Shown: positions 12,501 to 22,631 of the stretch, one piece after another
Position numbering within the stretch: the first letter of the stretch is position 1
Layout: every line of letters starts with the position of its first letter
Source of the DNA: Osmia lignaria lignaria
Lineage: Eukaryota; Arthropoda; Insecta; Hymenoptera; Megachilidae
Direction of reading: 5' to 3'
Assembly (NCBI RefSeq): GCF_051020975.1
Contig: NC_135045.1
Location: 4,590,501-4,654,500 of the forward strand
DNA: 64,000 bases
Notes under the pieces: generated by a model
The model's input: the letters and a program-made list of their open reading frames with translations, nothing else
What the model was told of the DNA's origin: nothing
Database searches by the model: none
Position numbers and translations under genes: made by a program

Positions 12501-15500
12501 CGTGCACTCGCGTGTCCGCGCTCCGCATATCCGCTCCCATGTCCCGGTATAGCTGCTTCTATGCCGCGGTTAAAAACAATGCGAGGAAACGAGCCATCTT
12601 TTCCTGCTGCTGCAGAAGAGGAGCGCGAACTGCACCTCCGCTCGTCACGATTCACGATACAACGGAGCCGACATGTTACGACAAAATCTTCCCCCCTCCC
12701 CCAAAAAAAACCATTAAACGCTCGTAATTTCAGATGATTTACTTTGATTTAACAGAGCGGCTTTTCCGATCGTTTGTTTTTCCTCAAAGATTCTAGACGT
12801 TCGAGGACTTAAAACGTTAATTTGTACGTGACGAGTATGAGAAAAGGAGGCGGGTTAATTATTAATCGAGCCGCGTGGCCAGGGCTCGTTCCAAGAAGAA
12901 TAGCGCGTGTCCCGGTTAAACTATTTATTCCGATCCTGCTCGTCTAAACAGGACGAGGACAGGAAGACGCTCGGCAAGAATCTTCAATTTGCCAACACCG
13001 TCATAATCGAGCGGATATGCGTACGTATGCGCTCGAAGCTGAAGCGAAGCAACTCGCTTCGTAAATACTAAACGTTCGCGTTCGCGATATTTACGCGATA
13101 ACGACAATTATTCGTTGTTTACTATGAACGAATGTCAATATGTTTCTATTTTCTGGAGAGCTGCATAAAAATCTGAAAATTTTTTTTCGATACGAGTAAT
13201 AATCGTGAAGAAATCACAAACGAGTCATTTTATTCGAGGAAAATCGAACAGGAAATAAATTGAATCGAAGGAAATCGTTTAAACATCGCGCATTCGTTCG
13301 ATCGTACGAAATCGAAGCATCGATATTAACGATGTCCGCGAGTGGAAAGATAATCGAATCGATCAGGGGATAGCGGCCGGTGCACGATATTCGTGTCTCA
13401 TCTGTGGCGCAACACGGCTGCCTTTACGGACCGACACAGGGTTACGATTCCCAGTCGTGTACGTCCGCCCGTTCGTCGATCCGTCCGTCCACCCACGGTG
13501 CTTTTGCTCCGAGTGTGGGCAGTTTCCTGTATGTTGATCACGTATTCCTTCTTCCAGCCCACACGCGTCCGTGTGTCTCCTCTGTGTTGGCAGAAGAGAG
13601 GGACTTCTCGGAGAATCTCTATGCTGCGTGAGTTTAGCCCGCCAGCCCGACTCTCGTCGAAAAGAAAAGAGAAGAGAGCGAAGGAAGAAAGAGCGGGACA
13701 AACGGTGTGTTGTGCCCCTTGTCATTCTTTCTACCCTCCCCCCGTGTCTTCTTCTATCTCTTTCGACTCCCTCCTGCGTGCCATATGTAAAAGCATACCC
13801 GCCGGTACCCGCCGGTACCCGCATTGCCCGTCGAGTGACGGACCCGCCGTACTTGCGGCTCGCTGCGTGCGTGTGTCGCGTATGCCAGCGATAAAACCTG
13901 ACGTCACGAGCCACGTGATCGTACGATACGAGTAGGGGTAGCCCATTCATAATCCGAGGAAGGACAGGCTTAAGGCCGTTTCGGACGTTACCTCGAACCG
14001 AACCGTCGAGTAGCTACTCATCCTCTTCTTTTACTCTCTTTCCTTTTCTTTTATACTTTATCGTGCGAACGTCGATGCACCGCTGCCAGAGAGCTACGAA
14101 CCGAACAATGCCGACCGAACGGATACTCTATCCGTCAACTGGATAACGCACGTGTTCACGTCGGTCGAGCAAATATTTTTATTACAATATTACATTATGC
14201 GTTATTCTAGACTCTATGTGACAATCAGTCGTTGGAAAATTTGACTACGCCCAAATTAGGCAGTGATTGGTTTCGCCAGACACTGACCTACCTCTTCTAT
14301 GAATCAGTTTTACGTAACGATTTACGTTGCAAAAGATACATCTACCTTGTCTGAATGTGCATTGACAGTCAGTTTTCTGTTTCGGTGAGGAAAAATCAAG
14401 TAACATACGGGACACCTTATATAGAAGGGTATAAGGCGTGCTCACGGATGCACAACAGGGCTGATAGCACGATGGATCACAACTACAAGCACCGTATGCG
14501 ACCAATGAGTCGTATCCTGCTAAACTGTTAAGAAGGAAGTAGTTCGTTGCTGATGTTCTCTCTTTCTCTCTCACGCACACACATACACACGCTCACTAAC
14601 TCCCTTTCTCTCTCGTCCCTCTCACTGCTAGTCTTTTTTCACTCTTACTACCTCTCCGTCTGCTTCACTGTCTATCTTTTCTGTTGGTTACGTTTCACTC
14701 GCTATTTTATAACTCTATCTACGAAGAAAGGTATCGACGAAACGGATAACGCGAAACGAATAGTACGATATTCAATTAAACTGTCTATACACTATGAAAC
14801 ATATTGTATAATTGTTACGGAGTAGACACAAAAGACTTACCGGTATTTTGCTGCTTTTCAGGAAGTCCAGCAACGCTTCGAGTGCACCTAAAGTTGATGC
14901 TTGCACGTAAACCCCTCGTTCTGCGAGTCGAATATTCCTGAGGGCGGAGGATAATTCTTTCGCAATTTCTTCTTTCAATACCTCCACCTCGTCCGGTTTT
15001 TGAGCCACTTGGAGATTCAATCCTATTCAGAAATCACGAAACTGTGTAATTTACTATCTTGTTGTGCAGCTGATATACATGAAGAAATAAATTGCCCACC
15101 TGCAATTGCTTTCTCTAAATCTTTCGCAGCGATTTTCACTCCTTGGGCAGCTCTGATTTCACGATATTCAATATAGGCATTCTGAAAGAAATGTGCGAAT
15201 CGAAGATTGTAGAAGATTTCTATGACGATAATGTCGATTATTTTTTCTTACTTTAACTCTCAATTCTTTCAACGGTTGTGGCATAAGAAGAGAACGTATC
15301 TGAGTCACTATAGGACCATCGGTGCCAGCTACTATCATCGTGTCACCTTCTCTCAACATTCCATTGACTAGAATACAATCTATTGTAGTTCCAAGACCTG
15401 GTAATGCTTTCACTTCTAAAACTGTCGCTTGAAGCTCTTCGCTGTACATGAGTCTCTTAGCTAGTGGACCCTGACAAGCATCGACTATCAACGACAACAG

Positions 15501-18500
15501 ATTACCCATACCCTCACCTGTAGGAAAAATATACTTTTTTCTCATATTCTAAAACATTAAAACGAAATCAATATAATATACCGACTTACCCGTAATCGCA
15601 CTAGTAGGTACAAGGGAAACGTAAGTTTTAGGATCTGGATTTTCATAAAATAACGCAGCATTCAGGCCTTGTTCGGCAAACTGTACAATCACATCTTTCG
15701 AACGTTTCTCAAATTCTCGCTGCGTATTTATAGCTTGAGTCTTTACGATATCTTGAACATCCTTCCGACTCATAGTTTGCCAATCGTATAATCTAAAAAA
15801 TTTCATATCTTAATGATTAATAGCGCAATGTACATATTTCACTCGAGACATAATGATTTATAGTATTTTACCTATCGATTTTATTTAAAGCTACGATGAA
15901 AGGACATTTCTTCTGCTTTAGCAAATTAATACTCTCGATGGTTTGCGGTTCTAAACCATGCATAATGTCTACTACTAATATCGCTATATCACAAAGAGAT
16001 GATCCTCGGTTTCTTAAGTTACTGAAAGATTCGTGCCCAGGAGTATCTATAATCAACAGTCCAGGTATTTTAAATTTCTTGTCAGCGTACTAAAAAAACA
16101 TATATCGTTAAACGTTATTAAATGTTTTTAAACGGAGAACAATTATAAGTATAAACATAACTTACCCCTTTGACATGTTTCGTTGATTCTCGAATGGCAT
16201 CGATCGGTACGTTTGTTGCACCAATTTGTTGAGTAATACCGCCCGCTTCACCGTCCTGTACATTCGTTCTTCTTAATTTGTCAAGAATCTTTGTTTTTCC
16301 GGTATCGACGTGACCTAAAACGCATACCACCGAGGCTCTGAGATTATCTAACGATTTTTTCTTTTCCGCTTCTATCCTTCGAAGCTGTATTCGTTCCCTA
16401 ATTCTTTCCTTCTTCTTTGCCGCGTCCGATACTTTGTCTTCTACTCCACTATCGTCTTCACTTTCATCTGATTCCGATTCGCTACCGGTTTCACTCTCCG
16501 ATTCACTTTCGGAGGATTCTTTTCTGGTTTGTGCTTGTTTTGCTTTACCAAGTGGAAGAATAGTTCCTTTAATCTTATTAGGAGTTTTTGGTGCCTCGTC
16601 CGATTTATCTGTTAAATTATCGTATATTAAAAAACGTTTTTTTAAATAAATATTTTATACTTTATGCACTTTAATACCTTCTTCTTGCTCATCGTCGCTA
16701 CTTTCCGCGTCCCATGAATCTTTAACATCGTCTTTCTTTTCTTCGGATTCTTTGGATTGTTGATCTACAATTTCTACCTCGACTCTGTCCGTATCTGTTA
16801 TGCCTTCTTCCGTTTTCTCATCATCTTTCTCGTCGATGCTCACCTGTTGTTTCATCTTATTTGGTCTTATACGAGTCCCTAAAACAATACGCTGTTACGT
16901 ATCGGAATATGTTTCCATAAACCAGATTTACTTACCTGCTCTAGGTTTCTTTTCTCCTACATCCGGTAATTCTAAACCTTGAGCCTTAAGCGCATTAATC
17001 ATAGCTTGCGCTCTCGCCCTATCTTGTTTCTGTTTGGTTGTTAAAAGCTTTCCTTCTGCTTTTAATCGTTCCTTTCGTTGTTTTTCTTTCAATTTTTTCT
17101 TTTCCTTACGCTCCTGTTCAAGCCTAACTTGTTCCAAACGAGCTTGTTCTCTCAGTTCCTCTTGTTTTATTCTTTCCTCTTCCTCCTTTTTTAATCTTTC
17201 CTCTTCTTCCTTTAATTTCTTTAAGGCCTCTTGCATTGCAGCAATAGTTTTCTTCCCAGGACCTTTGCCTATTGCACATATCTAATTATACTAAATGTAG
17301 AGATAAATTAATGTTATATCCTAATAATTACAAATCGTATTAATTTAATATATTGGAAAAAAGAATGATAAAGCTGTTTGCTACCTTTATCTTTTTCCTT
17401 CTCTTTTATCTCATCTTTCACTGCCTTCTTTTTCTTCTTTTTCCCCTCTTCACCCTCAACAGATACAGCAGCATCTACTGCTTCCTTTGCTTCTGGCACT
17501 TTTGCTGATGGTTCTTTCTTAGTTTGCTTTTCAGGTGCAACTTCATTCTTTTCTTCTTCATTTTCGGTCTTCTTAGTAACTTCCTGTTACAATTAAATTA
17601 AGCATATTAAATTGTAATATTTATATTAAACGCAAAAGGAAAAAAAGTGTTCAGTTACATACTACTTTCTTTTGGGCAAGCTTCTTCTGTTTTTCTCTTT
17701 CTTTCTTTTCTTTTTTCTTCTGTGCTGCAGTTTTTACAGTACTCATTTCCATCTCATCATCAATATCTTCATCTTCAAGAAGTATACCACTCTTCAATTC
17801 TTGTTTAATTTCAAAAATGTCCCCCTTATCCTTCTTCTTATCCTTTTTTCCTTTTTTCTTTTTCTCCTCATCCTCAGGTTTTTGTTCAACTGGTGCAACA
17901 GTTTCCTCTTCCTTCTTTTGTCCAGTGTATTCCAATTCCAATTCAGCCAAGACCTTTTCAATATCTTCATCACTATCATTGCGCTTTCTTCTGGCTAATT
18001 ATAGACAATTAATTACACATCAGATTAAATATCCAATATCTTTATTTTATAGTAAATTTATACAGCATTAATATTATTACAAACTCATTAAATTATTGAA
18101 ATATATATAAACTATTCCTATATTATTGCATATATATATATATATATAAGAATTAAAAAACTTACAATAATATTACAAACTATTTTATTTAAATTATATT
18201 TCAGTGCTAATAAATTATATACAAATCACTTAAACAAATCAGGAAATTACCCTACATTATTGATGGTATTTGTAACTTTCACCTTCTACACTATAACTTA
18301 ACTTTCACCTTCTACAAGTTTTTATTTATAAAACATTTAATTGATAGAATATTCGAAGGATGAATTAAATTATTTATTAAATATTTATATTCGAGAAAAG
18401 ATCACGTTATCTAATACCATGCTGAAGTTATGAAATATGAGTTGTAAAACTGAAGTATTACGAGAATTTAAAAATATTATTGAACATTTTTTAACTTTTG

Positions 18501-18799
18501 ATAGCTTTAAAATAACGCAGACAAACTAAAGTTTAAACTATCAAAGCATAGACATTGTAAAACTACCAAAAGTACATTATTATCCTTTCCGTATGTAACG
18601 TAAAGCGGTTAAGTTGAGGTTAAGTTAAAGCAGACGACATTTCTTAAACGGGTAGGAAACTCCAAAACTTCAATAAAAACCTAGACTAATACACAGATTT
18701 GAAAGGTTATCATTTTGTTCTTATTTGATGACACATTTATGGAAAATACACCGCTATTTTCTTACCTTTCTTGCCTTTCTTCGGCTGAGATTCCTGCAT
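541..18799 (-). CDS. eIF5B: Eukaryotic translation initiation factor 5B (eIF5B), 16 coding exons
   Basis: Translational GTPase, orthologue of bacterial IF2, which joins the 60S subunit to the 40S initiation complex in the cytoplasm. Coding exons in reading order: 18766-18799, 17663-17994, 17385-17583, 16936-17268, 16678-16878, 16166-16608, 15872-16089, 15590-15792, 15252-15517, 15100-15181, 14841-15022, 9954-10030, 9474-9681, 9271-9366, 2346-2507, 541-648. All junctions are GT-AG and phases close exactly: 3144 nt, 1047 aa (human about 1220). The N-terminal ~400 residues are a Lys/Glu-rich coiled tail. The G domain follows: G1 GHVDTGKT near residue 465, G3 DTPGH near 529, G4 NKID near 583, G5 SAITG near 651. 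Domains II-IV follow, and the end [15 protein letters not shown] resembles the helical domain that binds eIF1A. The start is the first ATG, in a 34-nt exon. It is unusual that the last five exons sit in 14 kb with introns of 4.8, 6.8 and 1.7 kb, while the first eleven fit in 4 kb. Identity is certain; exon edges are by eye. Confidence 0.96.
649..2345 (-). other. Last eIF5B intron (1.7 kb)
   Basis: GT-AG intron between the exon ending ...FIVSK and the final exon starting ISRQS. It holds a pyrimidine-rich stretch at about 1018-1270 and two CCGGAAGT ETS-type motifs (942-949 and 2002-2009). No coding exon is recognisable; the open frames at 848-1309 and 1829-2236 are low-complexity reads of pyrimidine or purine tracts. 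Confidence 0.6.
2508..9270 (-). other. Longest eIF5B intron (6.8 kb)
   Basis: Large intron between the exon ending ...CVPSKD and the one beginning FIDLGMV. It is GC- and CpG-richer than the neighbouring genes. It holds purine tracts (about 5036-5150 and 5395-5500), an alternating TA stretch (7712-7740), three ETS-type CCGGAAGT motifs (2636, 4534, 6397) and two TACACCCTGTATA motifs (2953, 6177). I saw no snoRNA, nested gene or recognisable protein. Confidence 0.55.
9739..9800 (+). mobile_element. hAT-like transposon end remnant
   Basis: The segment starts with CAGGGGTGGGCGA and continues with GCTCGGGGGCCACTTTGTGG. This is the typical look of hAT-superfamily termini (CAGGGGTGGGCAA...GGCCACA) known from many animal genomes. 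It lies in the eIF5B intron between coding exons 9474-9681 and 9954-10030. No matching opposite end (TTGCCCACCCCTG) was seen, so it is a truncated fossil without coding capacity. Its right limit is uncertain. Confidence 0.45.
11090..11330 (+). repeat. Polypurine tract
   Basis: About 240 bases almost wholly A/G on the plus strand (runs such as GAAGAAGAAGAAAAAGGGAA). The complement is therefore a polypyrimidine tract on the transcribed eIF5B RNA. Such tracts can form triplexes or act in splicing; no function is shown here. Confidence 0.6.
14547..14675 (+). repeat. CT/CA-rich microsatellite
   Basis: Interrupted (CT)n and (CA)n run (CTCTCTTTCTCTCTCACGCA and onward). It lies about 170 bp downstream, in eIF5B orientation, of the donor site at 14840, inside the intron. 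Confidence 0.6.
17995..18765 (-). other. First eIF5B intron (771 bp) with (TA)n microsatellite
   Basis: AT-rich intron separating the 34-nt first coding exon from the second. It includes an alternating TA run at 18129-18148. No coding sequence or convincing C/D box pair was found. Confidence 0.6.
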
Positions 18800-19432
18800 C
18801 TTGATCTACTTTTAAGATTTTCTCTGTACACGTCCACAATTTTTTTAGAGCTTTACTTATAAAATTGTCTTTACAAAAAGACTCAATTGCACATTCAAAT
18901 ACCTACAGGAGAACTTGAAATGATTACAAATAACTCATGAGATCACCCAAACCTCTACCTGCACCTTTAACCCGGCCTGCACGACTATGTGCATTACTAA
19001 ACCATGTATTATTGCAATTGTTTAAGATACACACCGCATGAAAATTAAGAATAATTTCTAATGTACGATAAATTAATATTTATATATAAGAGAATAAACT
19101 ATCTCTGCTATAAAAAAATACTCATTTATATAGTTTTTCTCTTTTTACCATTAAAGTTCTTAACAAATTTAGTGCAATAAGTATTCTTCTAATACATTAC
19201 AATATTGAACTGATGCATTTCTGTGGTAAAAGTGTTTGCTTAAGTAAATATATTTTATATATTTTTGTTTAATCATTGAATCTATGCAATTTGAAATCCT
19301 GTTTGAATATATTTTTTAATAATAATTTTCATTATTTATGAATAAACAGTTCCATACACATGCGCCATCTGCGTTAAAAGTGGCAACTTTCCTGCGAAGA
19401 ACACGCTTCCCGTTCTTTGCATTGCGATCAAG
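18800..19432. promoter_or_regulatory. Divergent promoter region of eIF5B and RpL27A
   Basis: This 633-bp gap lies between the start codons of eIF5B (minus) and RpL27A (plus) and must contain both 5' UTRs and promoters, as both genes read outward. No clear TATA box was fixed. Just before the RpL27A ATG the sequence is pyrimidine-rich (CTTCCCGTTCTTTGC, about 19407-19421), compatible with the TOP/TCT initiator usual for ribosomal protein genes. Start sites are not known. Confidence 0.5.
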
Positions 19433-20502
19433 ATGGTGAGTAGGTGATGTTGAAAGTGTTGTACCTTATCCAGCATTATTAACAGCATCTGTGAATTATT
19501 AAGATAGAAGCAATCATAATCTTATTAAAAATTTCATAAATCTTTTCTTCGAGTTATTATTTTTTGTTATAGATGTTGAGATATTGATTATAAATATTCT
19601 TAACCTTATGACTGCATTAAATATAACCTTCATGATGAAACATACGTTAAAATCATTATAAATTTGTGAATAATTGATTGATGTAATTTATTTATTTTCT
19701 TTTGTTTATTATTGCTGACAGTCGACACACAAAAAGAAGACCAGGAAGCTTCGTGGTCATGTGAGTCACGGCCATGGTCGCATAGGTATGACAATATACG
19801 TATTGATAGAACATTACTCTTATTCTAAGTAACAATAAGTTTAATATTGAAATATTTTAATTTAGGTAAACACAGAAAACATCCTGGTGGACGTGGTAAT
19901 GCTGGTGGTTTACACCACCATCGTATCAACTTTGATAAGTACCATCCTGGTTACTTTGGAAAGGTGAACATAAATTTTTTATATATATTGCAGTCAATAA
20001 TCGTAGATATAATGATGATAATATTATTCACCGGCGAACTGAATTACATTGAATGCATTTTACACTTATTCTGATAAAGTATACAAGTGTTAAATATATT
20101 ATTTGAAACTAAGGGTTTTGTAACTTCTAACATTTTTATTTGTAGCTTGGTATGAGAAATTACCATTTAAGGCGAAATACAAAATGGTGTCCTACTTTAA
20201 ATTTGGACAAACTATGGACACTGGTTTCTGAACAGACCAGGCTTAAATATAAGGATTCTACAGAAAAAGTACCAGTAATTGATCTTGTAAAAGCGGTAAG
20301 CTTTAAAATATAGGTAGCTACTTATGTATATGCTGATATTTGTGTTTATATTTTTCCTTATTTTGTTTTGCAGGGATACTACAAACTTTTAGGAAAGGGA
20401 CACCTTCCCAAACAACCAGTTATTGTCAGAGCTAAATTTTTCAGTAAATCAGCAGAAGACAAAATTAAGGCTGTTGGAGGTGTTTGTGTGCTTAGTGCTT
20501 AA
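19433..20502 (+). CDS. RpL27A: 60S ribosomal protein L27a (uL15), 5 coding exons
   Basis: Structural protein of the large ribosomal subunit (uL15 family). Coding exons: 19433-19435 (only the ATG), 19722-19785, 19866-19963, 20146-20295, 20374-20502; 444 nt, 147 aa, against about 148 in animals. The protein begins [20 protein letters not shown] and has the family's Gly/His-rich [23 protein letters not shown] core near residues 30-50; it ends GGVCVLSA. The start codon stands alone at its exon's 3' end, directly followed by GTGAGT. A further intron (20511-20730) follows the stop by 8 nt, and the 3' terminal exon carries AATAAA at 20780. Introns 3 and the post-stop intron host C/D snoRNA candidates, fitting the habit of ribosomal protein genes as snoRNA hosts. 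The gene diverges from eIF5B and converges on SF3A2. Confidence 0.98.
20012..20074 (+). ncRNA. Candidate C/D-box snoRNA in RpL27A intron 3
   Basis: C box ATGATGA (20012-20018), D' box CTGA (20039-20042), D box CTGA (20071-20074). The D box ends 71 nt before the acceptor at 20145, the spacing typical of intronic C/D snoRNAs. The terminal stem is weak: only a few pairs close to the boxes. The bases before D' (TTCACCGGCG) could pair with a 28S rRNA segment that I recall as CGCCGGUGAA. That target rests on memory of non-insect rRNA and is unverified. A chance box arrangement in AT-rich intron DNA is possible. Confidence 0.45.
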
Positions 20503-20510
20503 GCATGCAA

Positions 20511-20730
20511 GTATGTATATGTTTTTGTTTTAGTATAAGTATTAGCTGATTATTTACGTTAGTAAATAAGATATTTTATGATGATAGTATGAACGGGCGG
20601 TCTGAAAAGTGCGTACAACACTTTACATCATGTTGAACGTTCATTCTGAAAATATTTAAGTACAATCCAATAATATTTTTATTTTAATTTTTAGTGAATT
20701 TAACAAGTATTTTGATTTCGTTTGTTTCAG
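20511..20730 (+). other. 3' UTR intron of RpL27A
   Basis: Donor GTATGT at 20511, 8 nt after the TAA; acceptor TTTGTTTCAG ending at 20730. The following exon carries AATAAA (20780-20785). As the junction is within 50 nt of the stop it should not trigger nonsense-mediated decay. The intron's clearest content is the snoRNA at 20571-20656. Confidence 0.65.
20571..20656 (+). ncRNA. C/D-box snoRNA, predicted SNORD43/snR70-like guide for 18S rRNA
   Basis: C box ATGATGA (20578-20584), D' box CTGA (20602-20605), D box CTGA (20646-20649). A terminal stem is formed by ATATTT (20571-20576) with AAATAT (20650-20655). Directly upstream of D', ACGGGCGGT (20593-20601) is exactly antisense to the near-universal small-subunit rRNA segment ACCGCCCGU. 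The fifth guide base pairs with the C that matches E. coli C1402, which by the D+5 rule is human 18S Cm1703, the known target of SNORD43 (snR70 in yeast). The D box ends 81 nt before the acceptor at 20730, so the RNA lies in the intron that follows the RpL27A stop codon. The guide before the D box (GTTGAACGTTCATT) has no target I recognise. The duplex is only 9 bp, but box spacing, stem and site all agree. Confidence 0.78.
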
Positions 20731-20779
20731 GAACTATTTTTACGGATAAACTTGCTGTACATTCTACTAAGTTTATATT

Positions 20780-20785
20780 AATAAA
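20780..20785 (+). terminator. RpL27A poly(A) signal
   Basis: AATAAA in the terminal exon after the 3' UTR intron. Confidence 0.7.
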
Positions 20786-20910
20786 ATTAAAAACAGAAAA
20801 TCAAATTTTTCTATTTATTTTATTATAAAATAAAATAGGGGTTAGTATTTTTTTACATTAGAATAAAAGACGTTCGCTTTATTTATAATAAAAGAAATAT
20901 ACATTATAAG

Positions 20911-20916
20911 TTTATT
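20911..20916 (-). terminator. SF3A2 poly(A) signal
   Basis: TTTATT on plus, AATAAA on minus, 30 nt past the SF3A2 stop. Another copy lies near 20878. The convergent RpL27A signal is only about 130 bp away. Confidence 0.6.
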
Positions 20917-20945
20917 ATTTTGCTTTTGTATGTTATATTAAAGAA

Positions 20946-21851
20946 TTATGCTAAATGTGGAGGTGGAGGAGGTATTTGCATTCCTGTGGCTAGAAGTGCT
21001 GGTGGTGGTGGTACTGGATTAAACATTGGTGGTCTTGGTGGTGGTGGAACTGGTACCATAGTTGGTCCTAAACCAGGTCGTATTAAAGGAACTGGAGGTG
21101 GTGGTACTTTGCCAACTGATGGCTTTTCATTCTTAAATGCAAACTGCAGGAAAAACTGTTTTGTATCCTTATTCCAATGAGTCCAAAATTTTCCTTCTGC
21201 CTTTTCAACTTCTCTACTAGGGACCTAGAACATAATTATATTTTTAAATAAAAAATCGCAAGTAAAATCCTTAAAAATATTTATATTCATATTGTTGCTA
21301 TTTACCTTAAAAGCTATAGTTTCATAAGGTTCTGCGGCGAATAATAAGTACTGCCATTTACGATCTGGCGGTTCAACTCTTTGTTCATATGCCGACATAA
21401 ATCTGTGCCGTGGAATAACATTGTCGGCAACTTCTGGATAATCAACTTGGAATAATAAGCTTTGTTGTCCCGATTCTGGATCACGTTGTTTTGTTACCCT
21501 ATAACCGGGTCGTCCAATTTTTACGAACTTTTTTGGTTCTACCCGAGGTTTTTCAGGAGCAAGAGTTTGAGGTGCTTCCTTTGCTTCTTTCGCAGCTCTC
21601 CTAGCTAGGTTAGCTTGATGCTTTTTACCCTGTGTATGGGCCAGATAACTGCCCTCGTTGTTATGAAGCGTTAAACACAGTTTACATTCATAAGAGCCTA
21701 AATGATTTTTCATAAAATATGGATCTTTGTTAAGATCAATAGTTTCTAACGCCAATTGTCGTAATCGTTCTCTCCTGTCTCGATTACTCTCTGACCAGGA
21801 GGCAACGCCTCCACCGCCAGTTTTGCCTCCAGGTCGATTTTGAAAATCCAT
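20946..21851 (-). CDS. SF3A2: Splicing factor 3A subunit 2 (SF3a66/Prp11), 2 exons
   Basis: Subunit of the SF3a part of the U2 snRNP, needed for branch-site recognition in the nucleus. Exons 21306-21851 and 20946-21224; 825 nt, 274 aa. The N-terminus MDFQNRPGGKTGGGGVASWS is characteristic. A U1-type (matrin) C2H2 zinc finger uses C56, C59, H72 and H78 (YECKLC...HTQGKKH). The conserved region continues through PGYRVTKQRDPESGQ and the VIPRHRFMSAYEQRVE block to about residue 210. The C-terminus is a short proline-rich tail with four PPPP clusters, ending PPPPPHLA. It is shorter than the human protein (464 aa), whose proline-repeat tail is expanded, and near the length known in flies. The start is the first ATG. 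It converges on RpL27A and diverges from KICS2. Confidence 0.97.
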
Positions 21852-22631
21852 CCTTAACTTTTATATTTCTTGCACTTATTCAAAAACGATTGTATATCCT
21901 TTAAAGAATATGAACACACGACGCTTCTTCGTAACATAGGTTAACTTTGGTTATGTTGTGTATATACTTGAGGTCACGAAAGTCCATAACTAAGCGCGCA
22001 GGTTGGAAGATGGTGGGGGAACGCAGCGATGGTGGGGGAAAGCGATCCGCCAATCGCTTTCCACTTCCGCTGGAAGTATCGCCAATCAGAGCGACAATGC
22101 GCAGAAAAGAACGAAAACTGGTCTTTTCGCAGTTATGGACTCTCGTGACATCAAGTATATATACAACATGGCAGGTAACTATCTTCAGCGCTTGGACGGT
22201 CAACATTGGAATCAATCTGCACCCCCTATCAGATGCCTGAACCTGAACCATTTTTGAGTATGAGAGTTTAGTTCCTGAAATCTTCGTTCTAGCGCAATAG
22301 AATGTCGGTATTTCAGATTGTGGGACACGAACTCCCATAAAATGATTTCTCTACTTCATATCTTATCTGTGGTATAACAGGAATAAAAACAATGTATTTT
22401 GTAGAAAAGATGATCATTTTCTTTCTATTTAGGTTATATTAATTTCTAATTCATTTTTAGGAGTTTAATTGATCTATAAAATTAAAAGAGATTAGAAATC
22501 GTTACAACAATTATATGTACTCGAGTACATGTATGTATAAAGAAGATACCTATAGGTATTGCATTAAAAATATGAACTGTCAAAATAAATACAAACAATT
22601 TTGTAACAATCGTAAGAGGAATAGTTAAAGA
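21852..22631. promoter_or_regulatory. Divergent promoter region of SF3A2 and KICS2
   Basis: This 780-bp gap lies between two start codons reading outward. Its middle third is occupied by a 217-bp inverted-repeat unit (21953-22169) whose interior is GC-rich, has AAGCGAT...ATCGCTT symmetry (about 22039-22059) and contains CCACTTCCGCTGGAAG. Start sites for the two genes are not identifiable by eye. Confidence 0.45.
21953..22169. repeat. Inverted-repeat (MITE-like) unit between SF3A2 and KICS2
   Basis: Left arm 21953-21991 and right arm 22131-22169 are inverted copies matching at 36 of 39 positions (core TATACTTGA-GTCACGA-AGTCCATAACT). They flank a 139-bp GC-rich centre. No clear target-site duplication was found; the flanks share only a weak GGT(T)AAC similarity. 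It could be a small non-autonomous transposon or a local inverted duplication of promoter sequence. Confidence 0.6.

Larger units (their letters stand above)
10031..14840 (-). other. eIF5B intron (4.8 kb) with a GC-rich block
   Basis: Intron between the exon ending FLKSSKIP and the one starting YAGIRIGPV. It contains a purine-rich tract (about 11090-11330), a GC/CpG-rich block (about 12450-14150) with a short repeat of CCGCCGGTAC (13798-13820), and a pyrimidine microsatellite (14547-14675). The GC-rich block keeps frames open on both strands (13363-13950), but none has protein-like composition. It might be an internal regulatory region; that is inference only. Confidence 0.5.

Noticed and set aside
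13363..13950. 195-codon minus-strand and 180-codon plus-strand open frames
   Set aside because: Both strands stay open because the block is GC-rich; products are low in structure, and the block lies in an eIF5B intron.
17651..18071. Phe/Ser-rich plus-strand frames
   Set aside because: Antisense shadows of the eIF5B Lys/Glu-rich N-terminal exons.
19632..19719. Third C/D snoRNA possibility in RpL27A intron 1
   Set aside because: ATGATGA is present, but the only CTGA overlaps the acceptor region, so spacing is impossible for an intronic snoRNA.
20920..21180. Gly-rich 86-codon plus-strand frame
   Set aside because: Antisense shadow of the SF3A2 proline-rich tail.
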